A stretch of DNA of 64,000 bases. Source: Begonia masoniana. Taxonomy: Eukaryota; Streptophyta; Magnoliopsida; Cucurbitales; Begoniaceae. The stretch is taken from NCBI GenBank assembly GCA_022432975.1, contig CM039508.1:15561549-15625548 (forward strand), in the 5' to 3' direction. The translations under genes and the position numbers were made by a program. Below the pieces are notes generated by a model that had not been told where the DNA came from, made no database searches, and saw only the letters and a program-made list of their open reading frames with translations. Shown here piece after piece: positions 58,136 to 64,000 of the stretch. Each line of letters starts with the position of its first letter. Position 1 is the first letter of the stretch.

Positions 58136-59164
58136 AAATTTCCAAAAAAAAAAGAAATTCAAGTGTGAGTCACAGAAGCAGGTATGCATTTCATCTGTTA
58201 CCCTGCAAGTTGTTTCGAACTGATAAAAAAGAAAAATTGGCAACACTCTGGTATTGTATTATACTTCTTTCTTCATTTCTACTCTATGTCAAAAATCAAA
58301 TCTTTTACAGTTTGACGACTTCGAATAATAAGATGCATGAAAATAACTAAAGACATAACATCAAAATAACATGTCATATGAATTGTATAAAAAAGTTCTT
58401 TATTTTTATGGCGAATCATTCCAGAGTCCATTATCCTATATTCTTTCCTTCTAAATCTATGAATTATTTTTCATTTTTTGCATGGATTTTGATATTGCTA
58501 ATCTGCCATTAAAGTTACCCAGAGAGTTTTCAAGGATAAGATATTCTTCTGTTTTTGAACATTGATTGGATCTAGTGAAGGCAGCTGCTATTTGATTTTC
58601 CTGATATTATTATTTCTTTATTAACTTTAGTGATTATCCTTGCAGACAGTAGAAGGACAAAAGAAAAAGTTGAAAAAAATGAGCAACTACTGAATCAACG
58701 AAGGTAGCGAAATGGATGTGTATTACCTTCGATTCGTCATTCTAGAAATTATTGCATTAATCTGCAATTTCTTTTTTAATTTTGATTTACAGGGACCTGA
58801 TTGGGGAGTATAGGAACTCTGTCGAAGACCTTACAAAATCGGAGCCTTAGATTCTTGTCGGCTTGTCGTACATTGTTAACTATCCTACCTTAATGTTTGT
58901 TGGGTAAAAACCAAACTAATCTTTCAATAGATTAGCCAAAAATTAACTGAATCTTCTCAGAGAAAATTTGGTTCCTTCGTCTCACTGTTTACTGTTTTGT
59001 ACATCAATTGAATTTTGGGTTGCACATATTTTGTGTAGAACACCTTTTCATTAATGTTTAGAATTTTTTTCATTCAGAGCTGGTTTCTTTTAAGCATGCA
59101 AACATTACAATCTCTGCCCATACCCGAATGGAAGTAGGAGCAAATATTTATAGATTTCGTTTTC
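58136..59164. other. Sequence downstream of the kinesin pseudogene
   Basis: May hold more decayed kinesin exons: a short open end GDLIGEYRNSVEDLTKSEP* near 58796-58849 follows a TTTACAG acceptor, but I cannot align it. Otherwise AT-rich and without recognisable genes. Confidence 0.35.
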
Positions 59165-60131
59165 GGTTTTACCAAAAACAGTAAAAGGATATGATGCTAT
59201 ATGGGTAATCGTGGATAGGTTGACAAAGTCAGTCCACTTTTTACCAGTGAAAAAGACGTATTCAATGGATCAGTATGAAAACTTTATATTCAGGAGATAG
59301 TTAGACTACCTGGAGTACTAGTATCTATTGTATGAGATCGCGATTCTCGATTTACTTCAAATTTTTGGAAAACCTGCATAAAGCTATGGGTACAAAATTA
59401 AAGTTTAGTACATATTTTTATCCTTAAACTAATGGACAAACGGAAAGAACGATTTAAATATTAGAAGATATGTTAAGAGCTTGTGTACTAGATTTTCAAA
59501 TAAACTGGAGCAAAATGTTACCCTTAGTCGAATTTGCATACAATAATAGTTATCAAGCCACGATAGGTATGGCGCCGTATGAAGCCCTGTATGATAGGAA
59601 ATGCAGATCTCTTTTATATTGGGACGAAGTGGGTGAAGCTAAACTCCTTGGTCCTGAAATTATACAACAAACTATAGAAATTGTAACAGTTATTCGGCAA
59701 AGAATGCTATCTGCTCAGAGTCGGCAGAAAAACTATCAAGATACTAGATGAAAGGAGTTGGAATTTGAGAATGGAGATATAGTGTTTTTAAAGGTTTCGC
59801 CATTTATACGAGTAATGAGATTTGAAATGAAAGTAAAACTTTCACCAAGATTCATTGGACCTTTTCCCATTATTGAGAAGATAGGAAGGACGGCCTATAA
59901 ACACAAATTGCCATTGTCAATGCAAGGAATTCATGATGTTTTCCATGTATCATTGCTAAGAAAATGCATTTAAGATTCTGCTAAAATAATTGTGCCAACC
60001 AATTTTGAAGTGCAACCTACTTTAAGTTATGAAGAGAAGTCTATACAAATTTTGGATTAAAAAACAAAAGGTCTAAGGAACAAGCAAATCTCATTAGTTA
60101 AAGTACTATGGACCAATCACTCAATTGAAAA

Positions 60132-62455
60132 TGTAACGACCCGAGTTTTCTGAACCTGGTTTGTTACACAATCTTGCACGAAACTCGAAAAAACTTTGAA
60201 CCAAACCTAAAGGTCTACTCGAAAGTCAAAATTTGATGTTTTCTAAAACTTCAAACATTCAAGAACTCACAGCGGAAATCGTTTTAGTAAAAAAAAAAAG
60301 GTTAAACAAAGCTATTATACAATGCTTGATTAATCAGTTGAAATGTTAAGGAATAATCAGCAAAAGAATAAAGGTTTAAATTGCAAAATACTCCATAAGT
60401 CTCAAAAAGTCAAACGCGTCGCTCGCTGAACAAAGTCAATAAAAAGGGGCTGAAGCAGAAAATAGAAGACATCATCCGGTGACAAAACGACAAAATATTC
60501 TCTACACCTACTGGTGACTAGACGACAAAACACTTCTTACATCTTCCGGTGGATTATCACACGACATCCACCGGTCACTAAACGACAAAACACTTCCTAC
60601 ATCTTCCGGTGGATTATCACACGACATCCACCGGTCACTAAACGACAAAACACATCCTACATCTTCCGGTGGATTAACACACGACATCCACCGGTCACTA
60701 AACGACAAGAGACTCTTTACATCATCCGACGGATTTTCACACGACATCCACCGGTGAGTAGAATACTCGACATCATCCGGTTACGTCAGACGGATGATTC
60801 GATCCGCCAATGTCTATCAGCGAACAAACACCCAACATCCACCGGCGAACCCATTCGCCGATGGTTGAACTTGCAAACTCACTCAAGACATTAAAAAACC
60901 CCTGACCCTAAGTAACTCCAGAAAATTCAACAGAAAGTAGAACAATATCTTAATTACTCAAACTCCATACAAAAACATCTCTAAGTGCGAGTAGGACGAG
61001 TTTACTTCACTAAAACCATTGGAACAGTTCAAAATCCTTAAATTACTCGAATTCAGTAAAATCACATTTAAGCCTAACCAAATACTATTATCAGAAAACT
61101 CAAAAAGAACATATTCGAAATATTGAAAACCACTACTGTCATGAAAACTCAACACACTAAAATTGAAACGTTGTCAACTGAACCTTCACACCAACTGACA
61201 TCAGTTAAACCGCCCCATTAGCTGCCAGATTGTTGCAAAGATGCACTCCAACACCAATCTAGTCCTCAGCAGACTCAGTAAACACACCTGCTATCACTTC
61301 TTCACCTACATCACAAAACTCATCTATTAGCCTAATGCTAAGTAAGTAAAGCAGTAATGAAATGAAACACTGAAATATAAATTCCTAAACATGCAATTTA
61401 TACTTTCTCAACTCAGTTGTTCATGCTTCGTTTTTGTTCAGATCCCCCTGTGAAGTTGGGAGTCGGATCAACCCTCCCAAAGTATAAATATCCACTGTCT
61501 CATTAAGGGGTAGATTAGTTTCCTTAACAGTAAATCTGATTCACATGTCCAGATCCCCCTGTGAAATTGGAAGTTGGATCAATTAGTATAAATATCCACT
61601 GTCTCATTAAGGGGTGGATTAGTTCCCTTAACAGTAAATCTGATTCACATGTCCAGATCCCCCTGTGAAATTGGAAGTTGGATCAATTCTCCCAAAGTAT
61701 AAATATCCACTGTCTCATTAAGGGGTGGATTAGTTCCCTTAACAGTAAATCTGATTCACATAACTGTTTCAATATGTTCAATCCTTACCATGCTGACATG
61801 CATTCAAATTCATTTTCGTATATTTTTAAAACATGATGCATGACATACCAACACATTCTAGCAAACAAACCCTAATGTTTTGTGATGTAGACCCGAAGGC
61901 ACAAGCAAACTTTACTTACCTGACTCTCCTGGTGATGCTCGGTTTCAACTACTCCAAAAGCTCGCTTACCTAAGTTTATGGCAATACATTAATCCAACTC
62001 TCACTAGACCTTACCAAAAATCAATAATAAGATTGAGGAAACCAATTTGAAACTCTGCTACCCGTGTAATCCCTTTTATCTCTAAGAACCCGAACCTACG
62101 CTCAATCTCAGCACCTTCAAAATCCTCACATTGTACTCCCTCAGGTAACTAACCACTATATTTTAAGAGAAATGAGGAAAACTTATCCTAAGTTGAAGGA
62201 GAATCGGGTGAGGAAAATCGCCCAGAGAGCTCGGCTACTTGAGCTGAAAACCCGAAGAGGAAAAGTATGAAATTGGTGGCGGCTACAGTGCATTAAACCC
62301 AACCCTCTTTCCTTAAATACGTTATTCACTTTTGAAAATTGTAATTTACTCTAGTACCCTTGCCTAGTCTTTTAATAACCCTACTTAAATTGTTGATTAA
62401 TCAGGTGTATACCATTAATAATAAAAGAGCTGGTTCGATAGAACCGGGTGTTACA
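60132..62455 (+). mobile_element. Solo LTR (2.32 kb) nested in the Gypsy polyprotein, GAAAA duplication
   Basis: Starts TGTAACGACCCGAGTTTT, ends ACCGGGTGTTACA, flanked by GAAAA (60127-60131 and 62456-62460). Closely related to the LTR at 47091 (shared TAACCGCCCCAT/GCCGCCCCAT, GCAGACTCAGTAAACACACC, GTGATGTAGRCCCGAAGGCA). It contains a 60-bp tandem repeat with ATCTTCCGGTGGATTATCAC (about 60500-60760) and three copies of the block with CCCCCTGTGAA (about 61442, 61555, 61656). Confidence 0.92.
60500..60760 (+). repeat. 60-bp tandem repeat in the nested LTR (about 4 copies)
   Basis: Units contain ATCTTCCGGTGGATTATCAC and ACATCCACCGGTCACTAAAC. The unit lacks stops in two frames, producing spurious open frames (60514-60894 +, 60508-60747 -). 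It occupies the same part of the LTR as the arrays at 15530-15910 and 29186-29577. Confidence 0.9.
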
Positions 62456-62551
62456 GAAAAAGCCACTTGAGAAAGAGAAGAGGACATGATGTCTCGGTAT
62501 CCAGAATTATTCAGTTAATTTTGAGGACAAAATTTTTTAATGGGGAGGGAA

Positions 62552-64000
62552 TGTAATACACGAAAATTCTAACGTAGAATTTCATGATTTACGTTGTATT
62601 ATATGGATGTGTATGAAATAATTAACTTATTAATTGCTAGATTTTAAGAAATTAGGAAAGTTTATTATGGGGTTGTGATATGGGTAAAGTAGGTAGAATA
62701 TAATTAGAGTAATTTCAAGATAACAAGCTTAAATTGTCCCTCTAGAAGATATATTAAATTATGTATTAGGTTAATAATTAGGCTATAAGCATAGCCTTGA
62801 GGTTGCTTAGGTGTTTCATTTTCGTGCCATGCAATGCATGACTAGTATGACTCATGTTTAGAGGATAAAACACTTCACAAACATCATCATTTCACTTATT
62901 CTTTTTAAAGGAAAGAAGCTCATATTTTCAAACTCACGAACCAGTTTCAGTCTCTCTACTTTGTGAAGATAAGATGAAGTTATTTTCTTGGTTTGAAACT
63001 AAAGTTTGAGGTTGATAGTTAATGTGATGATTTTGAAAGTAGCGACTTTCGGTAAAAAAAAAAAAAGAAAAAAAATTGTGACGGTGAAACTGTGCATACT
63101 TTGGTGCTGTTAACATCAATTGCACTGATGATGTTGGATGCATGTGATATTTTGATATGTTAAACTAGACGTGTCATAGGATCTATAGACTCTAGAATTG
63201 ATGAAAATGGTTATGTTCACATTAAGTAGTGATTTTTTCAACGTCGGATGAAAAACAGTGAATATGAAAATAGGTTTTGTGCATGTAAAGGCTATGTACA
63301 AAAAGTGTTAACTAGTGAGTTATTTGTTTTAAAGGTTATCAAGCTAAGCATATACTCGTTAGGAGCAATAAAACCACGTTAAGATCTTGTGGTAAGTAAT
63401 ATTGCATGTGTATGACTTTCGAGCCTACATCACGGAGTGCTAGGTTGAAACGATTGTACAAAAAATATAGTGATAAATAGATTGGTTTATTTGAAAAAAT
63501 ATATATATTCTATTTCGATTGTTGAAAAATGGTGTGAGAATCTCTATTTTAGGACATGATATGATAAATTGTAATAATATTGTGTTTATATTTGATCGTG
63601 AACTGTTTTACGCACGTTATTACATCGTATGTTACAAGTTAGTTATGAACACAAGCATATTATGCATGTATGCATCATGCTTTGAAAAAGGAAAGAAAAT
63701 GTTTTGATGCATATGTTTTCATTAAAAAAGATTGAGACGGTAATAAAATATGTAACAAGTTGTTGTGGGCAGGGTTGAGTTGAACTGTCTCGAGAAGTGG
63801 ACCAAACGGTGTTCACTCATTCCCCAAAGCTCGAATTATGTTGTCCCGAGAGGTGGACCAAATGATGCTTATTCCCTCTTGATGGTTACCCCAACGATCG
63901 AATGGTCAAGTAGAAATGAAAATGGAAAACACGAAAAAGCTATGATTTTATTATGCATATGCATGTTGTATCATGTTCAAGAATTGTAAGGGCATTTACA
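62552..64000 (+). mobile_element. 3' LTR of the truncated Gypsy element (runs off the window)
   Basis: Begins TGTAATACACGAAAATTC directly after the purine tract. The rest is non-coding with typical LTR text: repeated GAGAGGTGGACCAAA / GAGAAGTGGACCAAACGG near 63790-63870. No CA end with a target duplication is seen before the window ends, so the LTR is at least 1.4 kb. The 5' LTR and most of the body are not in the window. Confidence 0.75.

Larger units (their letters stand above)
59165..62551 (+). pseudogene. Gypsy (chromovirus-type) integrase and polyprotein end, decayed
   Basis: Starts abruptly in the integrase core: KGYDAIWVIVDRLTKSVHFL (first Asp), DRDSRFTSNFW (second Asp, preceded by a stop), NGQTERT (Glu), then LPLVEFAYNNSYQATIGMAP and YEALYDRKCRS (59470-59751), and GPFPIIEKIGRTAYKHKLPL ... 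VFHVSLLRKCI (59758-59973). The end, KQISLVKVLWTNHSIE | KAT*EREEDMMSRYPELF, is split by the solo LTR at 60132-62455. Stops at 59334, 59749 and elsewhere plus frameshifts mark it as dead. Gag, protease, RT and RNase H are absent. A purine tract TGGGGAGGGAA (62541-62551) precedes the 3' LTR. Confidence 0.85.

Noticed and set aside
60508..60894. Plus and minus frames with TRHPPVTKRQ-like repeats
   Set aside because: From the 60-bp LTR tandem repeat.
1..64000. tRNA or rRNA genes
   Set aside because: I looked for tRNA-like A/B-box pairs and rRNA text by eye and saw none convincing; a tRNAscan or Infernal run would be decisive.

Overview
The window is nuclear DNA of a flowering plant, most likely a eudicot. 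It is AT-rich, has GT-AG introns, and carries fragments of typical land-plant gene families (RAN1/HMA7-type copper ATPase, CDR1-type aspartic protease, kinesin-4/FRA1, monodehydroascorbate reductase, X8/PDCB, FRIGIDA-like). Most of it is transposable elements and dead host genes. The sequence does not let me name the species.

Layout. 0-5 kb: a truncated CUE-domain exon, then one apparently intact small four-exon RRM gene (1921-4865). 5-12 kb: the decayed 3' half of an HMA7-like copper ATPase on the minus strand, with a 1-kb non-autonomous hAT-like element in an intron. 15-18 kb: the last exon of a CDR1-like aspartic protease, split by a 2.8-kb solo LTR. 19.7-21 kb: remains of a Gypsy polyprotein end. 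21.9-25.5 kb: a structurally complete but coding-defective Ty1/copia element. 27.4-29.9 kb: an inverted LTR of the same family as the 15.2-kb one. 31.7-35.3 kb: a composite hAT-like element with a perfect 8-bp target duplication. It holds two copies of a Harbinger-like element, and in one of them a 22-bp hairpin unit has expanded to 45 copies. 36.6-49.4 kb: a large MuDR-like MULE with a perfect 9-bp target duplication. 50-58 kb: a monodehydroascorbate reductase fragment and a kinesin-4 pseudogene broken by a 2.6-kb solo LTR. 59 kb to the end: a 5'-truncated chromovirus-type Gypsy element, itself hit by a solo LTR, with its 3' LTR running off the window.

The most interesting object is the MULE. 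Its two roughly 650-bp terminal inverted repeats (TIRs) are built from two alternating perfect palindromes. Each TIR ends in an inward-facing TATA box. The plus-strand gene (a plant-transposon ORF with a glutamine/histidine repeat) and the minus-strand gene (an intact two-exon MULE transposase of about 685 aa with DDE, SWIM and CCHC motifs) converge, as in maize MuDR. Between them lie captured pieces of host genes (X8/PDCB and FRIGIDA-like), large inverted repeats, and a 115-bp-arm foldback carrying the TIR palindrome. A solo LTR has since landed in the right TIR.

Four solo LTRs have matching 5-bp target duplications (TTCGC, CAAAT, GTAAT, GAAAA). A fifth, isolated LTR has none. Exon joins, duplications and palindromes were read by eye. 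Family names rest on recalled protein motifs and were not searched against a database.
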